This document shows, in pieces, positions 25,265 through 43,016 of a stretch of DNA of 64,000 nt (position 1 is its first letter; the number at the start of each line of letters is the position of its first letter). The position numbers and the translations under genes were made by a program. The notes under the pieces are model-generated. The model saw nothing but the letters and a program-made list of their open reading frames with translations, made no database searches and had not been told where the DNA came from. Source of the DNA: Hydractinia symbiolongicarpus (lineage: Eukaryota; Cnidaria; Hydrozoa; Anthoathecata; Hydractiniidae); contig NC_079889.1 of NCBI RefSeq assembly GCF_029227915.1, forward strand, positions 744,001 through 808,000. The letters are read 5' to 3'.

Positions 25265-25705
25265 GTCGATAAAGTCCGTGGAAAAATCCACTGAGGCAAG
25301 ATAAAAAAAAAGAGGAAGCGTCATTTGAATTTTGATGACGTCAGCAATCCATCTGCCAAAAAAATTAGAACCTTGTTTTTACGTTGCCTCAATTGTGTAG
25401 AGCTTAAAGCGCTGATCATGAAAATCTATGTAATCACGTGGTTCTGATGAATGGCTAATAAGATATAATGGTTTAAAAATTTTGCTGACGTCAGCAAAAG
25501 TCCCTAATAAAAGTACAAAGAAATTTTCTTTTGAAATCTGTATACCCGTTGCCTTCATCTTATAGATCTTGAAACGCTGATCAAGAAAAAGTATACGATC
25601 ATGTACTTTTGACAAACGGTTACGGAAATATTGTGGTTTAAAGGTTTTTTAATTGCCTGGTACAGACATACAGACACACTCTCTGTATTATTATATAAGA
25701 TAATT
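25265..25705 (+). repeat. MITE-like element with two internal GACGTCA repeats
   Basis: Opens with the small palindrome 'gtggaaaaatccac', contains 'gatgacgtcagcaa' and 'gctgacgtcagcaaaag' about 155 bases apart, each followed by a related block ending in '..gctgatcatgaaaa..' or '..gctgatcaagaaaa..', and closes near 'gacatacagacacactctct'. Related to 8560-8725. No coding capacity. Confidence 0.55.
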
Positions 25706-27200
25706 CACACAATCTGCAGGAATGTACATTTCTCTCATCCAAATATAAGAAGAATTCTGTATATTTTTTTGGGGGATGACTTCTCACTTGTATTTCATTT
25801 GACACATCTCGGTAAGGACAAGACTGGTGGTTTCCTCTTTGTAAAAAAGTCTACGAATCTGAAAATATTATTATAAAATTTGGTTATCATTAAAAAAAAT
25901 CAAAACATAACTCTTAAAAGTAATGGTTGAAACACTTGGTATGAAAAAAAGTTCAACATTTCTTTAATCAAGAAAAATCTGTAGCCAATGATTCTCTTAT
26001 AGAACACATTTTTACACAATAGCTATAAAGGGGAAATAGGGTAATGCTTCTAAAACTCTCACAATGAGTTTGAGTTTCGGAGTAGTGGGGGTTTTACGTT
26101 AGCAGAGTCTCTAAATTATTTTAGGCCACAGTTTAAAACGTTTTTTTACAATGGGTAAAAACAGTCCTTTGGAAAATTCTTTATATCAAAGGCAGATTTA
26201 GGGGTGGTGCAAATGTGCATATTAAGGTGTCCATAATGCAATAACTTGTTTTAAAAAGGAAGATATTTACTTGAAACTTGTTATCGGGTGTGTTTAGACC
26301 AATTTGATGGAATTAACACAAAAAATAATTTTGCATGCGTTTTAGCCTGATTAAGATTTTACGAGAAAAATTATTAATTCTGATCACACAATAACAATCA
26401 ACAAAATATTTTTATGCAGAACATTCCTTTTATAGTCTGGATTCTGTGCTAAGAATATTACACACAAAATGTACATTTAGTCGTATTTTTAGACCACAAA
26501 ATTCAGCTGGGTCCAAATTTCAGGTGCTATCCCCTCACCAATATGTTCCTGATTATTTGAGTAATGAATTTATTTTTATGTTTTTTTGTATGTTATTAAG
26601 CATCCAATAAGTTGACTAAGAAATTTATAGTTGTAAAGATAACATATATATTTTTTTAATATGTGGTCTTGTTTTAAAACAATTCAGCTTTCTGCAATAG
26701 CTTAGAAAAATTGTGTAGCCACCTGGTGCATGTTCCTTAGTTAATTTTTGTGGAGAAAAAAAGGCTTTTCCATTGGGGCTTGGATCATATCCTAAATTCT
26801 TTATCTACGATGTCAGCTAGAATTTATTTAAATTTTATTTTTTCTGTCACTATATCATTTATAGGTCATATTTTTGATGTGGATCTTCAATGAAATAGAC
26901 TACTTGTAAGAGAAATAACAAGCTTTGTTAATTGTAAACATGCAAATCCAACAACACTAACTTTTAAAGACCATGGTGAACAAAAAAATGGAAACGGGCT
27001 ACTTTAGGAAACTTATTTAGATTTTTGAAAACATATTCAGTAAAGCTGAACCACAAAACTTCTTCCCGCAAACACTTTCTTTCATCAAAGCAATGCTTCA
27101 ATCAACTATTAAACATTGCATATTGAGGAGTGTATTTTAATCTGTTTCTTCACTAGATTATATGACCTATGTCGGATTGAATTTGTATGAATTTTATATA
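25706..27200. other. gene-free AT-rich stretch
   Basis: No exon, domain or strong repeat identified. It lies upstream of the EF-hand gene. Confidence 0.5.
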
Positions 27201-27204
27201 TTGC

Positions 27205-27425
27205 TTGGTTGGCACCGTAGCTTAACAGCGCAATAACTTAGTGGTTATAACTTTCGCACTTTGCATGATTCCCCTTGGCAATGATTTAATATAGGCGGGT
27301 GAATGTTACCATAGCCTCGATTAACCCAAGCCATGCGAGAAATATCGGGGAGATGGCACACTGTGTGGGTAGTTGGATGTTGCAGGGATTTGTCGTCTCA
27401 GTACTTTTGTTGAATGACATTTGTT
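27205..27425 (+). mobile_element. tRNA-derived SINE, copy 1
   Basis: Begins with a tRNA-like head (ggcaccgtagctta.. then cttagtggttataact, an A-box-like run). The reverse complement of its body matches copies at 29110-29420 and 46770-47020 (shared blocks such as cacacagtg-gccat and catggcttgggttaa). Confidence 0.6.
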
Positions 27426-28119
27426 GACATTTGGATATTGGCACAATAAGAAAAATCATTGGCTAAGTTCTGTTTATAAGGTCAAAACTATTATTTATGT
27501 TGTAAATAACTTTTTAAAAAAAAAAAACAATTACAATTTGAAGTAAGAATAACAACTTTGCAAACTCAAATGGACAGGTTTCCATTTTGAGGGGAGAAGC
27601 AATGGGTGCCTTTCAAACAATCACCACACCATAACAACCAACATTAGCAACGTAACTTCAAGCAAACAAGTTTTTCAAGACTTGACAGTGAGAAAACTAA
27701 ATTTGAGGGAAGCCTTCACCAGTTTTACTCCATTAAGAGCAGTAATTCCGAAATTTCCAGAAATAATTCCATTAAGGAAATCTGCAACATGATTGCCCCT
27801 CAGTGCGGTATGTTTTTCCACAAAATAAAATATCGGGTGTGAAAAATACTATACTGTAATTATTCCTTGGCAGGAAGGCTGAAGATTTTTGAAAACAACT
27901 GGGAAATTCCAACAAAGGACTGGGAAATTTTGGGGTATGTTTCAGGACTCCTTTTATGGAACAACCAAAACAACAAAAAATTCCTCAGAACTTCCAAGTG
28001 AAACAAAAGGAAGTTACTCTTATGACCGTGAAGAGCATGCTGGTGAATGGAGCTATGTCATATGGAAGGGGAACTTCTAATGTATTCTTAGTAGATGTTT
28101 TCTCAATGTTATCTTTACA

Positions 28120-28520
28120 GACCTGTGATTAATTTTGAACCTTACCAGCACTTCAGGATGAAGAGGCTTTATCTGATTTAGGAAATTATACAGAAAGGGG
28201 AAAAATGTACAAAATAGATCTGAAAGATGCTTATTTTTGTATCCAAATTTATCAGAGGTCAAGAAAATATGTAAGTTTCCAGCCTAGTAAGGAAATTATC
28301 CTTAACTTTCCAGTGGTCATTTTCAGCAAACTTACAAATAAGATACACGCAGAAGTTTTGATAAGACTTAACAACTCAAAAAAAGAGTTACCAGGCAGTT
28401 GTTCATTTGAATCCACAAGATCAATTGTGATCTCCTTGGACAATAGACAAGTCCGCAGAACATCTGCCAAAAAGGGAGCTGAATGTCAAAAAGCAAATAG
28501 GATGTCCAGGACTTTTTGAA
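28120..28520 (+). pseudogene. degenerate DIRS-like reverse transcriptase fragment
   Basis: The reading frame keeps MYKIDLKDAYFCIQIYQRSR followed by KYVSF. This matches the 'K-I/L-D-L-K-D-A-Y-F-x-I-P-I ... R-K-x-L-x-F' block of DIRS/Ngaro-type reverse transcriptases. Just before it, in the same frame, 'EPYQHFRMKRLYLI' matches the usual 'PFQHFKME..' lead-in, broken by a stop. The YxDD region and the tyrosine recombinase are not readable. A dead copy. Confidence 0.55.
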
Positions 28521-29109
28521 CTCAAGTTGTTTTTGTGGAGCCTAAGGGGCCCTGTACCCTGCCCCGCACCCTTTTCTACATTAATTACTTTGCCACAAAA
28601 AGCTTTCATAAGTCACCACAGAAGCTGCCCACCCACCCAAATGGCCAAACTAGCTGGCTAGCTAAACAGAAAAACCCAGACGAATTTCAAACGGTAGACA
28701 ATAATTTAAAAAAAAGCATAGCATATAAATATATAGCAACTAATAAAAATAAATTGATTTAGCTGCCTTTGAAACTCTTGTTGGAATAAACGAAGGCTAG
28801 CATTGCAAACAGCTGTACACAACAACAAATCAACCTGGCAACTTGACTTGGCGTCTCTGGGTTACTTTACGTGGCTCTTACTCGGCATGTCTCGCTTACT
28901 ACACTTTTGAATGACTGAGTCTATTTAGTCGGCAGAAGCTATTTCCGTCGTCTTCACACTTCCGGTTTTTTTTCAGTTGTTGAGGTCGGAGTGCTTAGCA
29001 TATCGGTTCATTTTTAAATTCTTGACGATCTCCTGAGTTTTTTTATATCTGGCAGTGAGTCAACCTTGAAACAGATAGCTGAAGTATCTGGCTTCTTAAT
29101 CGAGTCGTT
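28521..29109. other. gene-free stretch between repeats
   Basis: No recognisable coding or repeat structure. Short open frames here overlap on both strands and show no domain. Confidence 0.4.
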
Positions 29110-29420
29110 ACGTCTTTGCCAACACGGGACTTTGGGAGACAGATACACATATTTTACATGGCTAGCCTCAAATATATCAAGGGGGTATACCATGTTCATA
29201 TTTCCCATGGCTTAAATGAAGGAACCGTAGAGAATTTAAAACTTATTTTAAGCTACGAAGACCCAACTAGGATCTGCACTCTGCCACACAGCTCCCTGTC
29301 ACATCTAACAACCCACACAGTGTGCCATGGGATTAAGTCGGGGGTATGTTAACATTCCCTCGCCTATGTTGAATCGCTGCGAGAGTTATAACCATTAAGC
29401 CACGGCGTCATATTGTCTCT
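29110..29420 (-). mobile_element. tRNA-derived SINE, copy 2
   Basis: On the minus strand the head reads 'GACGCCGTGGCTTAATGG' then 'TTATAACTCTCGC', a clear A-box-like run. The body matches the copies at 27205-27425, 37270-37375 and 46770-47020. The open frame at 29116-29352 is inside this repeat. Confidence 0.65.
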
Positions 29421-29893
29421 TACTTCGTTCCCATACTATTGCGAATATTGTTGATGTAATATCAAGATTAACCATAATCCTGGTTATTTCAGCAGGTAAT
29501 TTTAGCAAATTATGATTTTAAACAACATTATTAGGCAGCTCCTTTAAAGTTTGAGACATTGAAGATACAAGAAGTGACGTGCTTACAGATCTATTCGGCT
29601 GAAAAATTGTTACACAATTCGACACAATTCGTTCAAAACTTAATCTTAAAATCAAAACCTATTTAAAAAAAATAATTGTGCATAAAAAATATAACTTTTC
29701 GACCTTTTGTAAACCGATCTTTGTGGATTTACATCAGATGGAATAAAGTCGGCAAAAGAAAAAAATGGTTGCGCATGCGCATAAGTTTGTTTCGGCGTAT
29801 TTTTTCTGTTCTGTTAAAAATGAGGTCTGATTTCAACGTATGAATTTAAAGAGAGAAAACTTACTATACTGCTGCCTGCTGTTTTTCTGGAAA

Positions 29894-29911
29894 TTACCGT
29901 AATTACGGTAA
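29894..29911. repeat. 18-bp perfect palindrome
   Basis: TTACCGTAATTACGGTAA, located about 210 bases past the stop codon of the isocitrate dehydrogenase gene. A half-site (caccgtaat) recurs about 40 bases further on. Confidence 0.7.
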
Positions 29912-30123
29912 CGCCCGCTCTTCGCGTCAATTCGTAAAAATCACCGTAATATGGAAAGGCTTATAAAAAACAGTCAACTTTAACCAAACTATAAAACCAA
30001 TTGACAATATCTAATTTGAAAATCAAAATTCAAAAATATCTAATAACCTAAATAAAAAGTCGATTAATTATAATAATAAACGATAAATATCAAACACCAA
30101 TTTAAGATTAAAAAATTATCTCA

Positions 30124-37112
<6,989 letters not shown>

Positions 37113-37269
37113 TTTCCCTAATTTTCTCTACAGAGGAGAATATATATTATTAAATGTTAGAAAATTAGTTCACTAAAAATAAACATTCATCACACATTAA
37201 AAAAGGGGTTTACACAAGTCAGTACAAATTTTCTACAAGATCAACTAATGATTAGAACATAACAGTGTA

Positions 37270-37375
37270 AATCTCTACAGAGTGTAGATGATAGATGTGC
37301 ATATTTAACATGGCTAGCCTCACAAATATTGAGAGATATACCGTGTCTTTTATTTCCAGGTTAGGGGGATGTGTA
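37270..37375 (-). mobile_element. SINE fragment, copy 3
   Basis: Matches the inner part of the SINE at 29140-29215 and 46785-46860 ('acatggctagcctca', then 'gagatatacc'). The tRNA-like head is missing. Confidence 0.5.
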
Positions 37376-37379
37376 ATGC

Positions 37380-37725
37380 CATTCTGAGAGACAGAAAGTG
37401 TTTAGATGAGCATCCACAGAATTAAAGATATTATCCAGATAAGAAGATTGAATTGGCTGGGGTACTTGGAAAGAATGGAGGGGGATAATTGGGTAAGAAA
37501 GTGTAGAGACTTGATAGTTCCTGGAGCAAAGCCCAGAGGCAGACTGAGAAAGAATTTGCAGGAGGTTATAAGGACAGACTTGATACAGAGGAAGTTGAGT
37601 TTACATTTAACACAGTCTAGATCAGACTGGAAGAGGGTCATTAATATACCCCGTCCAACCTATGCTAGCATGGAAAACAGATGTTAAGCCGAGAATTATG
37701 ATGATGATGATGATGAGGCTATTTC
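37380..37725 (+). mobile_element. 3' end of a non-LTR retrotransposon (LINE)
   Basis: An open stretch at 37406-37687 encodes the usual C-terminal tail of a LINE polyprotein: IRRLNWLGYLERMEGDNWV, then 'GAKPRGRLRKNLQEV', then 'RSDWKRVI', then 'RPTYASMENRC'. It is followed by 'gttaagccgagaattatg' and an (atg)n run, a typical LINE 3' end. The element is truncated at its 5' side. The same 3' end appears at 62405-62465. Confidence 0.75.
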
Positions 37726-38597
37726 TTTATGTCATTTTCGTTAGCCCCACTTAACATGGATTACTATTTCAGTGTGCGGTCTTACTGGAGAATGTGACTG
37801 GAAAATTTTAAACAATGTCCACCTAGTCTACGTATGTGCAAAAGTAGTAAAAAACACTTTTCCCCATATTTAGAAAAACTGCCCTTGTCTCAATATTTTT
37901 GTCCAAGATTGTAGCTTTTTTAGCTCTATATAAAAAAATTCTGATAAAAATACTCTACCGAACATGTGACTTCCAACTGCAAAGAGGTTGCAAAAAATAA
38001 TGAAAACTTTCTGTATGCGTAAAAAATCTCAAAGTATTCTTGAAACTTGGAGGGATGTTGTACACAGGCTCTGCATTCTTTATATTTCTGAAAAGGTTTC
38101 CAGTCATATTTATTATTCAGAACAAGAACAAGAGCAAAGTCAGGTGAATCTGTGCACATTCTCTATATAACACTATGGTTTTAAATATAGGTCATTTCTA
38201 ATACAACTTGTAAAAATGCTGGGTATTTGATCAAAGTTGAGCAAAAATTAAATCGACTGAAAGTTCTTGTTGCATTATTTTGTTATAAACTTGTTCTGCA
38301 CTTATACCTCATTGTGAGCTACCCCAGCAATGTTTGAGTTGTCTGTTCTGTAAAGTAAACAAATTTTTGTATCATGAATTTGGTTAGATTCCAGACTTAC
38401 TAGTTCTCAGTACCCTTGGCACTTGTCGCCAAAATTTAAAAGCAAAGCATGATAATGTGGTGGGTACTGGTTTTGGGGAATTTTTATTGTTACACTAGTT
38501 CTTTCGACTCCGAATGTCAAAAATTGCAATCTGAAGACAGGGTCAGTCCTGCGATTCTAACACCAAATATTTGAGATGTCTGCTTTAAACAGTCAAA
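37726..38597. other. gene-free AT-rich stretch
   Basis: No exon or domain recognised. Overlapping short frames on both strands at 37926-38170 lack any domain. Confidence 0.4.
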
Positions 38598-39060
38598 GAA
38601 ATCCTCTTTATTAAGCTGTATATATAGCTTAATTTTAAGATCTCCTAAATCAGGGAAAAACTTTTCCTACCTCCTAATTTAGATGTATGTCACCTAATTA
38701 TATTGTATAACACAACTTATTTAGGAGATCTTTAAATTAAGCTATAAAGCTTACAGGTTACCTCCCGCCTAAAATAAACTTAATTTCATATAAAAAAAAC
38801 ATTTTTGACGAGCCATATTGAGTTAAAAATGTTTTCTGGACGTTTATTTTACGTTTTGAACATTTTACATAAATTTTAATATTTAGTTACCTTTAATTAT
38901 GCGGAATAAAAGAAAGTATGTTTTAGAGCTAGCTCATGATGTCTAATATCTGGAGAATGGGGAAAAATTTTCAAAAAAAACTTTTAAAGAACTTTCATAT
39001 GTGCTCAACTTGATTAATCACAGGAGGTAACCTTTAATTAAAGAGGATTTTCCTAACTGC
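38598..39060. repeat. MITE-like element with inverted repeats
   Basis: The outer ends are 'aatcctctttattaa' (about 38600) and its near reverse complement 'ttaattaaagaggatt' (about 39035-39055). An inner hairpin pairs 38624-38650 with 38719-38745 (about 26 bases, nearly perfect; core agatctcctaaat / atttaggagatct). No coding capacity. Confidence 0.6.
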
Positions 39061-40172
39061 ACAAGTTTGTTGGCGCACATATACAAAACTTAATGGTCTA
39101 CATTATTTTCAAATGGTTGTGTCTTGCAGATAAACCTTAATATAAACCCTAGGGACGTAATAAAATCAGGTAAAAAAGTATTTACAGCTAGCACTGGAAC
39201 ACTTCCTGTTGAAACAGAACAGAGGTAATTTTTGCAAGGTTTGACCCCAGGCAACAAAAAAGTTCAGTTTTAGTCATAGTTTTAAAAAACTAAGCTAGAA
39301 AATTAGCTCCAGCTAATATTTGTGAAACATGACGAGTGTTACCAAAGCCAGAGACTGATTAAAAAGACAGAAAACACATGCGCATCACGACATCTTGTTC
39401 AGCCGAATTATGTACGCATGGTCCGATTATGTTTTTTTTGCACTGGTTATGTCGTGGTGACCGGATTATGAACGCTGATAAAAGGGCTGGTCAGGCAGGC
39501 TGTGATTGTCATTTCTTCGAACTTTTGTGAATTAAACATTCTTTGGAAGATAGAACACCCCTAAAAACTAGAAATGGCGAAAGAAAAAAGTATCGATGTA
39601 ATTCTTAGTATAAAGTACTCTTGTAGTAAATACATTTCAGCATAATATACTTTGAAGTAACTAAATTTCACGGAACCTAAATTATTCTTTTTGCGGGAAT
39701 TAAGTTTGGTGAAAAGTTATTAAACTTGCGAATCCCAAAATTTAGTATTTGCCACAAAATTGCGTTTCTTTTGAGAACAACAACAACTTTGCTACCAGGG
39801 CTCTTTGGTTGTCAGAAGTGATGACAAATGATATAAAAGCGGTGGGCCCCGATTATATTTGTTCTATAAGTATCGTATAATATTTGAACGTCATACATAA
39901 GTTGGCCTGCTCCAATTATGTTCCTTTTATAAGTGCCAAATAATATTTTTTATAAGCCGGCCTGTCCTGATTATGTTGCCCTGATTATGTATTTTCTGCT
40001 CTGTTCTTAACCGGGGCAAGCTGCCGTACTTAATCAGGCCAATGTTCATTATCCGGGCATTCGCCTGCCGTTTGTTGAGTCACTTTGCATACAGCAAAAG
40101 TGGGACCCAAGATCCCAGGTCCCAGGAGTTAATTTTTTAAGTCATTACCCAACCTCGTGTCCTCAGCGCCTC
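39061..40172. other. gene-free stretch with recurring 'gattatg' blocks
   Basis: The phrases 'gtccgattatgtt', 'accggattatgaac', 'ccccgattatatttg', 'ctccaattatgttcc', 'cctgattatgttgcc' and 'cctgattatgtattt' recur between 39418 and 40000, often next to 'ggcctg' or 'ggtca'. This suggests a degenerate repeat. No gene seen. Confidence 0.4.
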
Positions 40173-40204
40173 TCTTTTCTATAACTGCGGTGTTATAGAA
40201 AAGA
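40173..40204. repeat. 13-bp perfect inverted repeat (hairpin)
   Basis: Arms tcttttctataac and gttatagaaaaga around the six-base loop tgcggt. Confidence 0.8.
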
Positions 40205-40904
40205 AACAACAGGCAACCGATGTCAGAAAAGATACAACATGCCCGTAAGACAAGGTTGAGTTATTACCGTGACCAACTGGGACGGGAGTGTCAGTATTAT
40301 CAGGACTCGCAACTGCCAAGAGACACGCGCAGCGACAGGACCCTGTGATAACTAGTAGAAGGATATGTGAAAAAAGGACACATGGTTGCCGAATTTATTT
40401 GAGATGTCGCAGAGTGTTCGGGTTAATTTACGCGCAGGTTCTTGACACCATATAAAATCGGGGCAGTGCGTTATATTGTGCTATAACAAATAGCAACTCT
40501 CGACCTAAACTTTACGTGCAAGCAACTGGGGGATGAGTATTCGTGCATCAAAGTGACGTTGATATTGCACAAAATATACACGCACTGGTTTAAGAAACTT
40601 TCAAGTGACATTTTTGCGACATTAAAAGGGCTACGAACCGGTTAAAATGCTCACATTCCGTATATCTTCCGCACATATTAAAAATCCGGCAAACGCGTTT
40701 TGCGCAATGAAAATACCAGCGCACGTTGCTCGTTGGTTCAATATCTTTTTTCGAAAAGTATATTACAAAGAAATATTTCAGCGAGAGTCATTCTCGATGA
40801 AAAGATGACCAAGGCTGGAGAAGAAAAAAATTCTAGATATATCTATATGTTCGAGTCTGTAAGTTATATACATGCCGGAAAAATAGCCAGTTTGTTTTTC
40901 GCCG

Positions 40905-40972
40905 CCATCAGCTCGACTTTCGTGAAGTAATTAAAGTTGAAAACCAACAGCTGTTCTGTGTCCCCCCCTGTC
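40905..40972 (+). repeat. direct repeat, left copy
   Basis: About 65 bases around 'agctcgactttcgtg' and 'gaaaaccaacagc' that recur in the same orientation at 42300-42366 at roughly 80 percent identity by eye. The 1.3 kb between them holds no gene. Confidence 0.55.
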
Positions 40973-42021
40973 ATGACTGGAATAATACTCGGCTGCTTCT
41001 GGCACTCGAGAAGATACGAAGTGCGTTCCCATAAGCTATCAGATAAACAACCGTGCGTATTTAATCACGGTATTTTTTGTAACTCTTATTTTTTTCTATT
41101 TTTAGGCTGAACCGCGATTTATATTCCAAAATTAACTTATTTTTTTTTAGATTATCAATTCGCGAAAATTAACCAGCGCGCGCGAAATCTTTATGCAAAA
41201 AAATGGCAGGTTTTTGACCTGACGGAAGTTTCTTCGTATTCTTTTCATTATTTACTTAAAATTTTTTGATACTCCCAACAGTTTTAAGGCTTTAGGAGTA
41301 AATAACATTTTCTTTTTCTGTTCTCGTTTCATAATAAATTTGAAGCAAAAAAATAAATAAAAAAAAACAATTCTGGTAAACCTATGTTATGAGTCACAAA
41401 CGCACAATACGTACTTCATCTGTCGTGTGTTATGCATAGAATCAGTTTTATACTGCTTTCATCATCACAGGAGGAAGGAAATTCTTGTTAGCTAGCGTCA
41501 GATAATGACTTCACGATACCAACAAAAACCACCAACCAAAGAACTTAATAAGGCAAAACAGGGCCGGCGATGTCGAGTAAAGTCGGTAGTTATTTGCAAA
41601 TATTAAAAAACCGCATTTCTTTGCCTTGCTACTTGCGGTCAGAACATGTCACGTGACCTGTACACGCATGCTTGTTGCAAAACTGTCATGAGGGAAATGT
41701 GTGTAATTACTTGTTTTTGTATGAAAAATAAAATATACTTTTAGTTTTCTCTACTTATTTAGGGGGCGCTACCTTGGGCGCAACAAAGGGCGCTTTGGTT
41801 TTATATGATACTGGGAAAGGACTGTTTACGGTGCTCCTAATAGTAAACAAAATAAAAACTGTTGCATTGAATCACTTTCAAAAATTCATAAAACAATAAA
41901 ATTTTATATAATAGTTACTTATAATAAATAGGCTACAAGTTCTTAATCCCCGCAATTTCTGCAGAATGGCGTGTAAAAAACAGACCACTCATTATACACG
42001 CTTGGAACCACACAGCAGCGG

Positions 42022-42060
42022 AACCACGCAACCTGTTTATCATAAACAGGTTGCGTGGTT
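42022..42060. repeat. perfect palindrome, 19-bp arms and 1-base centre
   Basis: Arm aaccacgcaacctgtttat, centre c, then its exact reverse complement. The 14 bases before it (accacacagcagcgg) echo the 'aaccac' start of the arm. Confidence 0.9.
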
Positions 42061-42299
42061 TATGTATAACAAACTTACATGCTTCTAAGAAAAATTTCGG
42101 ACATAGCTAGCTAACTAGTTCAAAAAGTTTGAAGTTTATTTTATTAGAAAATTTGAGTTAAAAGTAAGGTAAGAACTTATATCAAATAAATCATGAATAC
42201 CCAATGTATATAGGGACATACTTTGTCATTTTTTAGTTATATTTAGATGCCCAATATAATATTTAATATGATTTAGTTGTTTTTTTTTGTTCTCAGTTT

Positions 42300-42366
42300 C
42301 CACTGCCAGTAGCTCGACTTTCGTGTAAGTCACTAAAGTCGAAAACAAACAGCCGTTTCGTAGCCC
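42300..42366 (+). repeat. direct repeat, right copy
   Basis: Counterpart of 40905-40972. Confidence 0.55.
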
Positions 42367-43016
42367 CTTTACAAAAGCAAAAAATACAGTACATCTACAA
42401 GTCTATTTATACTCTTTTATAAAATAGTTAAAAAAGCCTTAGATACAATCTTGCTAAATTGGCGAATCAAAATACGCTAATTTAAATCCACACCAAATTT
42501 AAAGCAAAATTCATCAATTTCTTTAAAAAATCAAAAACAGTTTTGATCAAGTGGATTCTGAGCGCAATTCTTTCAAAAACTACTTTATGAAATATGCACA
42601 TGATAGATATTTCATTTTGCAGCTCTCTCTTTTACTCTGACTCGTTTTTTATAAAAATTAAAACCTTCTTTTTGTTACTCGCGAAATTTAACAAAATTTA
42701 TTACTCGCCAAATTTAACCCACGTCATTTCTTTCTCGCTTTAACACTTGATAAAAAAGGCGTTTCCAAATAAAGAACTGAAGAACGTACAAATGTTATAC
42801 AACGTTATTATGCAGAACAGATAACTGCAAAGGAGACATTAAAAAGAAACGGGTGTATTATCAAAATATATAGACACAATATTTGACTTTAATGCTCTTT
42901 AAAACTTCTCGAAGAATAAATTTGGAATATTTCTTCCCAAAGATATCTAAATAGCAGTTTCTCTTCTGTTCATTGTACTGATAGGTTAAAACTCATCGTA
43001 ACAACATATGCTGTTT

